This document shows, one piece after another, positions 1-6,046 of a stretch of 8,015 bases of DNA. The number at the start of each line of letters is the position of its first letter. Positions within the stretch are counted from its first letter, which is position 1. The stretch is from positions 1 through 8,015 of the forward strand of contig DETX01000010.1 in assembly GCA_002362145.1 (NCBI GenBank), in the 5' to 3' direction. The DNA comes from Clostridiales bacterium UBA3277 (GTDB lineage: Bacteria > Bacillota > Clostridia > Oscillospirales > Oscillospiraceae). The notes beneath the pieces were generated by a model. The model did not search any database. It was not told where the DNA came from and worked only from the letters and a program-made list of their open reading frames with translations. Made by a program: the position numbers and the translations under genes.

Positions 1-60
1 TCTTTACGTTATTCAATTTACAAGATACAGAGCGCTGACTGTTGTACAGTTAGCTGGATT
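1..60 (-). other. Probable leader of a stable-RNA (rRNA?) operon lying left of the window
   Basis: Read on the minus strand, this stretch follows the last of three strong promoters and holds no reading frame with a ribosome binding site. It contains a small hairpin (34-41 with 47-54, one mismatch on this strand). Near the edge it has CTTGTAAATTGAATAACG (minus strand), which resembles the CTTTGAAAA-CTGAA-type motif found in the 16S leaders and spacers of Firmicute rRNA operons. The link to rRNA is inferred from this resemblance and the promoter array; the RNA gene itself is not in the window. Confidence 0.45.
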
Positions 61-89
61 ATTTTACCACATCTTGTCGGAATTGTCAA
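61..89 (-). promoter_or_regulatory. Sigma-A promoter, leftmost (P3) of a tandem triple array
   Basis: On the minus strand there is TTGACA (84-89), a 17-base spacer (67-83) and TAAAAT (61-66). The -35 is a perfect consensus and the -10 matches five of six bases. Upstream of the -35, A-tracts recur roughly every helical turn between about 90 and 122, like an UP element. It is the promoter closest to the presumed stable-RNA gene off the left edge. Confidence 0.8.
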
Positions 90-172
90 GCTCTTTTTTC
101 GAGGCTTTTCAATTTTTTCGAAGCTGTGGAAGCTGCGCTCCTGGCTTTCACCGTTCATCACGCAACTTTTTT

Positions 173-201
173 AATATACCAGATCTCTTTCCATTTGTCA
201 A
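173..201 (-). promoter_or_regulatory. Sigma-A promoter, middle (P2) of a tandem triple array
   Basis: On the minus strand there is TTGACA (196-201), a 17-base spacer and TATATT (173-178). Both boxes match or nearly match consensus. A GAAAAAAG tract sits just upstream of the -35, as it does at P3. The predicted start falls in or just after a run of six A residues (minus strand, 172-167), so the initial transcript may be A-rich and prone to slippage. It lies 112 bp upstream of P3 in the same direction. Confidence 0.8.
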
Positions 202-274
202 GAACTTTTTTCATTCCCGGCAAATTTCCTGGGATTTCGGCATTATTTTTGCCGCCCTCGTGGACAGCTTCGAT

Positions 275-303
275 ATAATACCACTTGGCGCGTCATTTGT
301 CAA
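275..303 (-). promoter_or_regulatory. Sigma-A promoter, rightmost (P1) of a tandem triple array
   Basis: On the minus strand there is TTGACA (298-303), a 17-base spacer and TATTAT (275-280). The spacer ends in TGG immediately before the -10, as in the other two copies. AT-rich A- and T-tracts from about 305 to 335 form a likely UP element. It lies 102 bp upstream of P2 and about 65 bp beyond the stop codon of the CBS-domain gene. Confidence 0.8.
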
Positions 304-368
304 GAAGAGTTTTCAAATTTCCCAAAATTTTTTATGGACGGACACCTGTCCGCAAACTGTAGAATTTT

Positions 369-800
369 TCAGTTTCGGCTGGACAAATGGCCGCTGATCT
401 CGATCAGCGCGTCCCCGGCCTCAATGCTGGACTCCTCCTTGGTGGCAAGGTCCCCCAGGCTCACCATGCCCAGCAGCCGCTCATTTTCCACCACCGGCAG
501 ACGCCGGATCTGCTCCCGGCCCATGAGGCTCGCCGCCAGCACCGCGTCCATATCGGGCCTGGCCGAGACCACCGAGGTTGTCATAACCTCCCGGACCGGC
601 GTGGAGGCAGGGTTCTTCCCCGAGGCCAGGCACCGGGTCACAATGTCCCGGTCTGTCACCAGGCCGCAGACACGGCCGTCGCTGCCGCAGACCGGCATGG
701 CTCCAATGTTATAATTCGTCAGTGTCCGGGCCGCCACCGCCACGGATTCCTCCGGGTGGATGCGGATCACCGGGTTTGTCATAATATCACGCAGTTTCAT
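369..800 (-). CDS. Tandem CBS-domain protein (143 aa)
   Basis: This is a small soluble protein made almost only of two CBS motifs, about residues 1-60 and 68-123. Each has the expected pattern: a xxMT-xPVxxxxP-type start (LRDIMTNPV; VREVMTTSV), then a hydrophobic strand and G-x-VT/S-x-x-D/DL ends (GLVTDRDIV at 46-54; GMVSLGDLA at 111-119). CBS pairs form a Bateman module that usually binds adenine nucleotides and senses energy or redox state, but no effector domain is fused here and the partner is unknown. The start is well supported: AGGAGGG lies 7 bases before the ATG. It sits downstream of the asd terminator, with its own promoter candidate at 853-880. No good terminator follows it, only a 5-bp hairpin at 339-352 without a U-tract, so its message may run into the promoter array at 61-303. 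There is no signal peptide or membrane segment. The family is secure; the role is not. Confidence 0.92.
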   Translation of the reverse strand: MKLRDIMTNPVIRIHPEESVAVAARTLTNYNIGAMPVCGSDGRVCGLVTDRDIVTRCLASGKNPASTPVREVMTTSVVSARPDMDAVLAASLMGREQIRRLPVVENERLLGMVSLGDLATKEESSIEAGDALIEISGHLSSRN

Positions 801-852
801 AATTTATCCCTCCTGCGGCAATTATTTCCTTTTCCGGAGGGTTCTATACATT

Positions 853-880
853 ATTATATGAAAAGCCGCGGCCGTTACAA
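853..880 (-). promoter_or_regulatory. Candidate promoter for the CBS-domain gene, embedded in the asd terminator
   Basis: On the minus strand a perfect TATAAT (853-858) lies 53 bases upstream of the CBS gene's ATG. A TTGTAA (875-880), four of six matches, sits 16 bases further upstream, inside the loop and adjoining stem of the asd terminator. The -10 is strong and the -35 moderate. Confidence 0.55.
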
Positions 881-894
881 ACCGGCCGCGGCTT
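859..894 (-). terminator. Rho-independent terminator of the hom-lysC-asd operon
   Basis: A perfect 12-bp stem (883-894 with 863-874; arms AAGCCGCGGCCG and CGGCCGCGGCTT) closes an 8-base loop. It begins 6 bases after the asd stop codon on the minus strand. It is followed there by TTTTCATAT, a short U-tract. The plus-strand side also has a CCCTTTTT tail, so weak two-way activity is possible, but no gene comes from that direction. Confidence 0.85.
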
Positions 895-900
895 CCCTTT

Positions 901-1902
901 TTACTTAACCAGCAGCTCCGCGATCTGGATGGCGTTGGTGGCCGCGCCCTTGCGGACCTGGTCGCCGCAGCACCACAGGCAGACGCCGTGGTCGTCGGTC
1001 AGGTCGGGGCGGATACGGCCCACGAACACGATGTCCTGGTTGGAGGTGTCCAGGGGCATAGGATACTGCTTGCTGGCGAGATCATCCACCAGACGGCAAC
1101 CCGGGGCCTTGGCAATGACCTCCCGGACCTGGGCCACGGTGACGGGGACGTCAAAGTGGCAGCTGACGGAAATGGAGTGGCTGCGGACCACGGGAACCCG
1201 GACGCAGGTGCAGGTGACCTTCAGCTCCGGCAGGTGCATGATCTTCCGGCCCTCGTTCTGCATCTTCATCTCTTCGCTGGTATAGCCCTCAAACTGCTCG
1301 CCGCCGATCTGGGGAATCAGGTTGTAGGCAATCTGGTGGGAGAACACCTTGGGCTCGTAGGTTCTGCCCTCCCGGAGGGCCTCCACCTCCTCCATAAGCT
1401 CCACAGGGCCGCCGGCGCCGGCGCCGGACACCGCCTGATAGGTGGAGGCGGTCATGGTGCGGATGGGAGCGATGGAATTGAGGGCGTTGACAGCAGTGAG
1501 GGTGATGATGGTGGAGCAGTTGGGGTTGGAGATGATGCCGCTGTGCCAGGCCACATCCTCGGGGTTAACCTCGGGGACGATCAGGGGCACCTTGGGGTCC
1601 AGCCGGAAGGCGGAGGAATTGTCCACAAAGACCGCGCAGGCCTTCACAATGGCGGGGGCGAATTTTTTCGCGATGTCATTTTCCGCCGCGCCCAGAACGA
1701 TGTCCACGCCCTGGAAGGCCTCGTCCCGGGCCTCCTGGATGGTTACGTCCTCCCCCCGGAATTTAAGTTTTTTTCCGGTGCTGCGGGCAGAGGCCAGGGG
1801 GATAAGCTTCCCCACGGGGAAATTCCGCTCCTGAAGGACCTTGATCATTTCCTGGCCCACGGCGCCGGTGGCGCCCAGAACGGCTACAGTGTACTGTTTC
1901 AT
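901..1902 (-). CDS. asd: Aspartate-semialdehyde dehydrogenase
   Basis: This enzyme carries out NADPH-dependent reduction of aspartyl phosphate to aspartate semialdehyde, the branch point to lysine, threonine and methionine. The 333-aa length is normal for the bacterial family. The N-terminal Rossmann fold carries the nucleotide loop GATGAVGQ (residues 10-17). The catalytic cysteine is Cys129 in SNPNCSTI. The phosphate/substrate-binding and dimer region follows, with VSGAGAGG at 158-165. The basic catalytic histidine is His242 in RVPVVRSHS, next to Arg235. I chose the ATG at 1902 rather than the in-frame TTG at 1917: GGGAGGG lies 6 bases before the ATG, and the TTG falls at the edge of that ribosome binding site. 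It is the last gene of the hom-lysC-asd operon, 28 bases after lysC, with the operon terminator right behind it. All key residues are present, so it should be active. Confidence 0.97.
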   Translation of the reverse strand: MKQYTVAVLGATGAVGQEMIKVLQERNFPVGKLIPLASARSTGKKLKFRGEDVTIQEARDEAFQGVDIVLGAAENDIAKKFAPAIVKACAVFVDNSSAFRLDPKVPLIVPEVNPEDVAWHSGIISNPNCSTIITLTAVNALNSIAPIRTMTASTYQAVSGAGAGGPVELMEEVEALREGRTYEPKVFSHQIAYNLIPQIGGEQFEGYTSEEMKMQNEGRKIMHLPELKVTCTCVRVPVVRSHSISVSCHFDVPVTVAQVREVIAKAPGCRLVDDLASKQYPMPLDTSNQDIVFVGRIRPDLTDDHGVCLWCCGDQVRKGAATNAIQIAELLVK

Positions 1903-1930
1903 ATAATTCCCTCCCAAATGGAATGCGGCG

Positions 1931-3250
1931 TTATTTCGTCACAAAGCTGTTGTACAGGACCCGGATGGCGTCCTTAAAGTCCTTGTTATCCACGCCGAAG
2001 ATGATGTTCAGTTCGTCCGGGCCCTGGTTGATCATGCGGATATTGATGCCGCTCTCGCCCAGAGCGGCAAAGATCTTGCCGGAAATGCCCGGCCGGAAGG
2101 CCATCTTCCGGCCCACGGCGGCCACCACCGCGATCTGATGGTGGACATCCAGGCTGTCGGGCTCCGCCTCCTTCTGGATCTCGGCCATGATGGTGTACAG
2201 ATCCTTTTCAATGGCGCTGGTGGGCAGGACCACGGAGACGTTGTCAATACCGTTGGGCACGTAATCCACGGAAATTCCGTGGCGCACCAGGACATTGAGG
2301 ACCTTTTGCAGGACGCCCACCTGGTTGCTCATGCCCCGCTTGGACATGGAGATGATGGAAAAGTCCTTTTTGCCGGTGATGCCGGTGATGAACCGGTCCG
2401 GGTCGTCGTCCCCGGAGAAGGACTCCTGGATCATGGTGCCGGGGGCCTCGGGGGCGTTGGTGTTGCGGATGTTCACGGGGATGTTCTTCTCACGGACGGG
2501 GAAGATGCTGTCCTCGTGGAGGACCTGGGCGCCGGAATAGCTCAGCTCCCGCAGCTCGTCGTAGGTCACCTGGGGAATGGCCTGGGGATCATCCACGATT
2601 CTGGGGTCGGCCATCAGGATGCCGGAGACGTCGGTCCAGTTTTCGTAGACGTCGGCGTCCAGCGCCGCCGCGGCCAGGGCCCCGGTGATGTCGCTGCCGC
2701 CCCGGGAGAAGGTATGGATGGAGCCGTCGGGCATGGTGCCGTAGAAGCCCGGAATCACCGCCCCGTAGCCCATGACCACCTGGTGGCGCAGGGCATCGTA
2801 GGAGGCCTTCTTATCCACGGTGCCGTCCATGTGGAATTTCACCCACTTGGCGGCGTCCACGAATTGGAAACCCAGATAGGCCGCCATGAGCTTGGCGGAA
2901 AAATACTCGCCCCGGCTGACCAGCTCCTCCTGGGTGATAGATTTTTCGTTGATCCGGTTTTTCAGGGCCTCCAGCTCCGGCTCGATGAGCAGGTCCAGCC
3001 CCAGATCGTCCCGGATATCCAGATACCGGGAGGCGATGGTGTCAAAAACAGCGGAGCAGTCCACGCCGTACTGGATGTGGGCGTAGCACAGATACAGCAG
3101 GTCCGTCAGCTTGTGATCCTTGGGGAAGCGCTTGCCGGCGGCGGAGACCACCACCACCTTGCGCTCCGGGTCCGCCATCAGGATGTCCCGGATCTTGCGA
3201 TACTGCCCGGCATCCGCCATGGAAGAGCCGCCGAATTTTACAACTTTCAT
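1931..3250 (-). CDS. lysC: Aspartokinase (YclM-like, ACT-regulated)
   Basis: This enzyme phosphorylates aspartate with ATP in the first committed step to lysine, threonine and methionine. The 439-aa length fits the long monofunctional class (E. coli LysC, B. subtilis YclM) rather than the ~400-aa alpha/beta type with an internal start. The kinase domain covers about residues 1-285: KFGGSS (5-10), VVVSAAGK (33-40), SRGEYFSAK (112-120), FSRGGSDITG (181-190) and ENWTDVSGI (203-211). Two ACT domains follow, about 295-365 and 372-435. The second has the classic INIRMINQG (402-410) and FGV (418-420) pattern that builds the amino-acid effector site. YclM-type enzymes are known to be inhibited by lysine plus threonine; that this one behaves the same is inference. 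The ATG is preceded by GAGAGGAAAGGA. It lies 31 bases after hom and 28 before asd, in one operon. It is the only ACT-bearing protein in the pathway here, so probably the main feedback point. The symbol follows function; yclM would be the closer orthologue name. Confidence 0.96.
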   Translation of the reverse strand: MKVVKFGGSSMADAGQYRKIRDILMADPERKVVVVSAAGKRFPKDHKLTDLLYLCYAHIQYGVDCSAVFDTIASRYLDIRDDLGLDLLIEPELEALKNRINEKSITQEELVSRGEYFSAKLMAAYLGFQFVDAAKWVKFHMDGTVDKKASYDALRHQVVMGYGAVIPGFYGTMPDGSIHTFSRGGSDITGALAAAALDADVYENWTDVSGILMADPRIVDDPQAIPQVTYDELRELSYSGAQVLHEDSIFPVREKNIPVNIRNTNAPEAPGTMIQESFSGDDDPDRFITGITGKKDFSIISMSKRGMSNQVGVLQKVLNVLVRHGISVDYVPNGIDNVSVVLPTSAIEKDLYTIMAEIQKEAEPDSLDVHHQIAVVAAVGRKMAFRPGISGKIFAALGESGINIRMINQGPDELNIIFGVDNKDFKDAIRVLYNSFVTK

Positions 3251-3281
3251 GCTTTCCTTTCCTCTCTTCCGATTCCGGTCC

Positions 3282-4388
3282 TCAGACCACCGCCGCCGCG
3301 AAGGCGTCGGGATGCTCCTTCAGCCAGGCGTGCATCTCCCGGACGGAAACGGCCTGGGTCAGCACGGCCCCGGGCCAGGTCTCCGCCACGCCGCCTTCCC
3401 AGCCGCCCCGGACGTAATAGGTCATTTTTTCGTCGTTGGCCGCCTGGACGCCCGCGCCGTAGGGGGCGTAGAAGCCCTTTCCAGAGGCCACATCCACCAG
3501 GTCCTGAACCACATTATATGCCGTGGGATACCGGCCTGCGCCCTGGCCGTAGAAGCTCATCTGGTCGGAGGTCTCCCCCCGGAAGGTGATGAGGTTGAAA
3601 TTCATGGGCACGGCGGCCTCCAAAGCCCCGGCCTTTACCAGGGTGGGCTGCACATAGGCGCTGCAAACGCCGTTTTCCCGGCGGCCGGTGGCCATGAGCT
3701 TACACACCAGGCCATGGTTTTTAAAATTCTCCACGTCGGCGGCGGAGATGTTCCGGATGCCCGCCACGGGGACGCTGTCCTTATCCAGACTCACCCCGAA
3801 GGCGATGTTGGAGGAGAGGATGACCTTGTGCCAGGTGTCGATGCCGTCCACGTCAGTGGAGGGGTTAAATTCGGCGTAGCCCAGGGCCTGGGCCTGGCGC
3901 AGAGCCTCGTCATAGCCAAGGCCGAACCGGGTCATATTGTCCAGGATGTAGTTGCAGGTGCCGTTCATGATGCCCCCCACCTGGACGATGTTCTGGACCC
4001 GGCGGGACCGCTCCAGCTCAGACAGCCACCCGATGCCGCCGCCCACCGCCGCGGTGCAGCGGAATTTTACCCCCATCTTCTCCACCAGGGGAAGCAGCTC
4101 GTCGTAGAAGGTGCAGACCAATGCCTTATTGGAGGAGACTACGTTTTTCCCCGCCTCCAGCGCCGCCCGGACGAAGTCATAGGCCGGATGCAGGCCGCCC
4201 ATGGCCTCCACCACGGTGTCGATCTCCGGGTCATTCACAATCTTGGAAAAGTCCTTCACCGCCTGGGCGTCAGGCAGGGAGATGTCCTCCAGGCAGAGGA
4301 CCTTCGTCACCTGCATATCCTCCCGCTTGGATACGATCTCATACACGCCCCGGCCTACCACGCCGAAGCCCATCAGTCCGATTTTCAT
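3282..4388 (-). CDS. hom: Homoserine dehydrogenase (short form, no recognisable ACT domain)
   Basis: This enzyme carries out NAD(P)H-dependent reduction of aspartate semialdehyde to homoserine. The nucleotide-binding domain opens with GFGVVGRG (residues 7-14). SSNKAL (85-90) carries Lys88. The catalytic domain has GTCNYIL (143-149), AQALGYAEFNPSTDVDGID (166-184) and the conserved catalytic lysine Lys188 in WHKVILSS. GQGAGRYPTA (281-290) closes the NAD-binding fold. At 368 aa it is shorter than the ~430-aa Bacillus type: after about residue 315 only a ~50-residue tail remains. The tail starts like an ACT strand (MTYYVR) but lacks the D-x-PGV-L motif and the rest of the domain. I chose the ATG at 4388 because AGGAGG lies 7 bases before it; the in-frame TTG at 4394 is only one base from that site. 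It is the first gene of the operon, transcribed from 4467-4495 and divergent from thrC. Function is secure; loss of feedback control is inferred. Confidence 0.95.
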   Translation of the reverse strand: MKIGLMGFGVVGRGVYEIVSKREDMQVTKVLCLEDISLPDAQAVKDFSKIVNDPEIDTVVEAMGGLHPAYDFVRAALEAGKNVVSSNKALVCTFYDELLPLVEKMGVKFRCTAAVGGGIGWLSELERSRRVQNIVQVGGIMNGTCNYILDNMTRFGLGYDEALRQAQALGYAEFNPSTDVDGIDTWHKVILSSNIAFGVSLDKDSVPVAGIRNISAADVENFKNHGLVCKLMATGRRENGVCSAYVQPTLVKAGALEAAVPMNFNLITFRGETSDQMSFYGQGAGRYPTAYNVVQDLVDVASGKGFYAPYGAGVQAANDEKMTYYVRGGWEGGVAETWPGAVLTQAVSVREMHAWLKEHPDAFAAAVV

Positions 4389-4415
4389 GGTCAAACCTCC
4401 TGATCTTTCGGAAAA

Positions 4416-4440
4416 CGGGAAAAGACGTGTGTCCTTCCCG
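4416..4440 (-). promoter_or_regulatory. Leader hairpin in the hom 5' untranslated region
   Basis: The arms CGGGAA (4416-4421) and TTCCCG (4435-4440) pair perfectly. Three more pairs (4424-4426 with 4431-4433) close a 4-base loop across a 2/1 internal bulge. It would lie in the ~72-base hom leader, about 16 bases upstream of the ribosome binding site. On the minus strand TTTTCC follows directly, so it could be a weak attenuator or a stability element. The leader is too short for a T-box. I see no leader peptide. Confidence 0.35.
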
Positions 4441-4447
4441 AAAACAC

Positions 4448-4476
4448 TTGCTTTTTTACGAAAAACAGTATATCAT
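4448..4476 (+). promoter_or_regulatory. Candidate promoter for thrC-thrB
   Basis: On the plus strand there is TTGCTT (4448-4453), a 17-base spacer and TATCAT (4471-4476). The -10 matches five of six bases and the -35 three of six. It implies a leader of about 108 bases before thrC. TATATT at 4565-4570 is an alternative -10, but it has no -35 at the right distance and would start inside the ribosome binding site region. The -10 overlaps that of the opposing hom promoter. Confidence 0.5.
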
Positions 4477-4495
4477 ATACCTGCTTAAATTTCAA
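4467..4495 (-). promoter_or_regulatory. Sigma-A promoter of the hom-lysC-asd operon
   Basis: On the minus strand there is TTGAAA (4490-4495), a 17-base spacer (4473-4489) and TATACT (4467-4472), each box matching five of six bases. The predicted start is near 4460, giving a leader of about 72 bases. A 13-bp perfect palindrome, GTATATCATATAC (4468-4480), covers the -10 and is a possible operator. Confidence 0.7.
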
Positions 4496-4501
4496 CTGCA
4501 T

Positions 4502-4540
4502 CAAAAAGCCAATCCTTTCCCCCCATTGGCCCGCTTTTTG
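4502..4540 (+). promoter_or_regulatory. Inverted-repeat hairpin in the thrC leader
   Basis: CAAAAAGC (4502-4509) pairs with GCTTTTTG (4533-4540). A nested alternative pairs GCCAAT (4508-4513) with ATTGGC (4525-4530). The 3' arm ends in a five-T run, so the structure resembles a weak attenuator or terminator between the thrC promoter and its ribosome binding site. There is no T-box core motif and no Thr/Ile-rich leader peptide. Confidence 0.4.
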
Positions 4541-4591
4541 TGCAATAGGGCAATACCGAGATCATATATTCTTTAAATTCAGGAGGCCGCT

Positions 4592-6037
4592 ATGCGTTAT
4601 CACTCCACCCGTGACCCGTCCCATTTTGTGGACAGCGCCCAGGCCGTTTTGGAGGGGCTGGCCCCCGACGGCGGGCTGTATATGCCGGAGAGAATCCCCG
4701 GCTTTGACTGGAAGGCCGCCCTCCGGGGCTCCTCCATGGATATCTCTTCCGCCATTTTGTCCGCCCTTCTGCCGGACATCCCCCATATGCCCCGGCTGGT
4801 GAAACAGGCCTATTCGGGAAAATTCGAAACGGAGGAGCTGACCCCCAGCGTCCCCGTGGGGGATTTCCGGGTGCTGGAGCTGTTCCGGGGCCCCACCTCC
4901 GCCTTTAAGGACGTGGCTCTTTCCATGCTGCCCCAGCTGCTCACCGCCGCCAAGCAGGAAAAGGGAGTCAAAGAGGACATTCTCATCCTCACCGCCACCT
5001 CCGGTGACACCGGCAAGGCCGCTCTGGAGGGCTTTCACGACGTGCCCGGGGTCCGCATCTGCGTGTTTTACCCCGACGGCGGCGTCAGCCAGGTCCAGCG
5101 GGCCCAGATGGTGACCCAGGAGGGGGAAAACGTGGCCGTCTGCGCCGTCCGGGGAAACTTTGACGACGCCCAGACCGGGGTGAAAAACATCTTCGCCGCC
5201 TGCCGGGAAATGGAGCTGCCCTTCCGGCTCTCCTCCGCCAACTCCATCAACATCGGCCGTCTGGCCCCCCAAATCATGTACTATTTCCGGGCCTACCGGG
5301 ATCTTCTGGACGAGGGCAGAATTCAGCTGGGCGACCAGGTGAATTTCTCCGTGCCCACGGGGAACTTCGGCGATATTCTGGCCGGATATCTGGCGGGGCT
5401 GCTGGGCCTGCCGGTGGGAACGCTGCTGTGCGCCTCCAACGCCAACAATGTGCTGACGGATTTCATCCGCACCGGCACCTACGACCGCCGCCGCCCCCTG
5501 TACAAGACCACCTCCCCCTCCATGGACATTCTGGTGTCCTCCAACTTGGAGCGGCTTCTGTATCTGCTCAGCGGAGACACCGCCCTTGTGGCGGAGCTTA
5601 TGAGAAAGCTCAACACCGAGGGGGTCTACACCGTCCCCGCCGGGCTGCTTGAGAAAATTCTGCGGCAGTTCTGGGCCGGCTGCTGCGACGATCACCGGGC
5701 CGCCGAAATCATCGGCCGGGTGTACCGGGACTATGGCTACCTCTGCGACCCCCACACCGCCGCGGGCTGGGCCGCCGCCGAGGATTACGTATCTCAGACG
5801 GGGGACCGGAGGCCCATGGTGGTGCTCTCCACCGCCTCTCCCTACAAATTCCCCGAGGCGGTGCTCTCGGCCATCGGCGGCGATGTCTTTGGGGACGGCT
5901 TTGCCCAGATGGACCGGCTCCAGGCGCTCACCGGGGTGCCCATTCCCGGGAATCTCTCCTCCCTCCGGGGGAAGCCAGAGCGCCACACCGGCGTCATCGG
6001 CAAGGAAGAGATGCTCTCCTACGTCTTGGGACTGTGA
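4592..6037 (+). CDS. thrC: Threonine synthase
   Basis: This PLP enzyme converts O-phosphohomoserine to threonine and phosphate, the last step of the pathway. The 481-aa length places it with the long E. coli/yeast-like class, not the ~350-aa Bacillus form. The N-terminal cap has the class motif YHSTRD and LAPDGGLYMPE (residues 23-33). The PLP Schiff-base lysine is Lys106 in PTSAFKDVAL. The phosphate cradle region includes TSGDTGKAA (136-144), YPDGGVSQVQRAQM (160-173) and SANSINIGRL (215-224). The glycine-rich VPTGNFGDILAGY and SNANNVLTDF segments follow, and the C-terminal part is the class-specific extension. The ATG has AGGAGG 5 bases upstream. It is first in the plus-strand pair with thrB, 9 bases apart, and diverges from hom across about 200 bp. 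All key residues are present. Confidence 0.97.
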   Translation: MRYHSTRDPSHFVDSAQAVLEGLAPDGGLYMPERIPGFDWKAALRGSSMDISSAILSALLPDIPHMPRLVKQAYSGKFETEELTPSVPVGDFRVLELFRGPTSAFKDVALSMLPQLLTAAKQEKGVKEDILILTATSGDTGKAALEGFHDVPGVRICVFYPDGGVSQVQRAQMVTQEGENVAVCAVRGNFDDAQTGVKNIFAACREMELPFRLSSANSINIGRLAPQIMYYFRAYRDLLDEGRIQLGDQVNFSVPTGNFGDILAGYLAGLLGLPVGTLLCASNANNVLTDFIRTGTYDRRRPLYKTTSPSMDILVSSNLERLLYLLSGDTALVAELMRKLNTEGVYTVPAGLLEKILRQFWAGCCDDHRAAEIIGRVYRDYGYLCDPHTAAGWAAAEDYVSQTGDRRPMVVLSTASPYKFPEAVLSAIGGDVFGDGFAQMDRLQALTGVPIPGNLSSLRGKPERHTGVIGKEEMLSYVLGL

Positions 6038-6046
6038 GGGACCGCC

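Noticed and set aside
339..352. Hairpin after the CBS-domain gene as its terminator
   Set aside because: The stem is only 5 bp and no U-tract follows on the minus strand.
74..397. A 107-codon plus-strand frame over the left intergenic region
   Set aside because: It has a TTG start with no ribosome binding site and a Phe/Ser-rich translation from T-tracts. It runs through three strong promoters on the other strand and into the CBS-domain gene.
2138..3589. A 483-codon plus-strand frame opposite lysC and hom, with similar frames at 988-1977 and 3120-4403
   Set aside because: These are antisense shadows of real genes with Gly/His/Val/Asp-rich low-complexity translations, and none has start signals.
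4389..4591. T-box, lysine or SAM riboswitch in the divergent control region
   Set aside because: The leaders are about 72 and 108 bases, too short for these elements, and no T-box core sequence or riboswitch-like set of paired segments was found.
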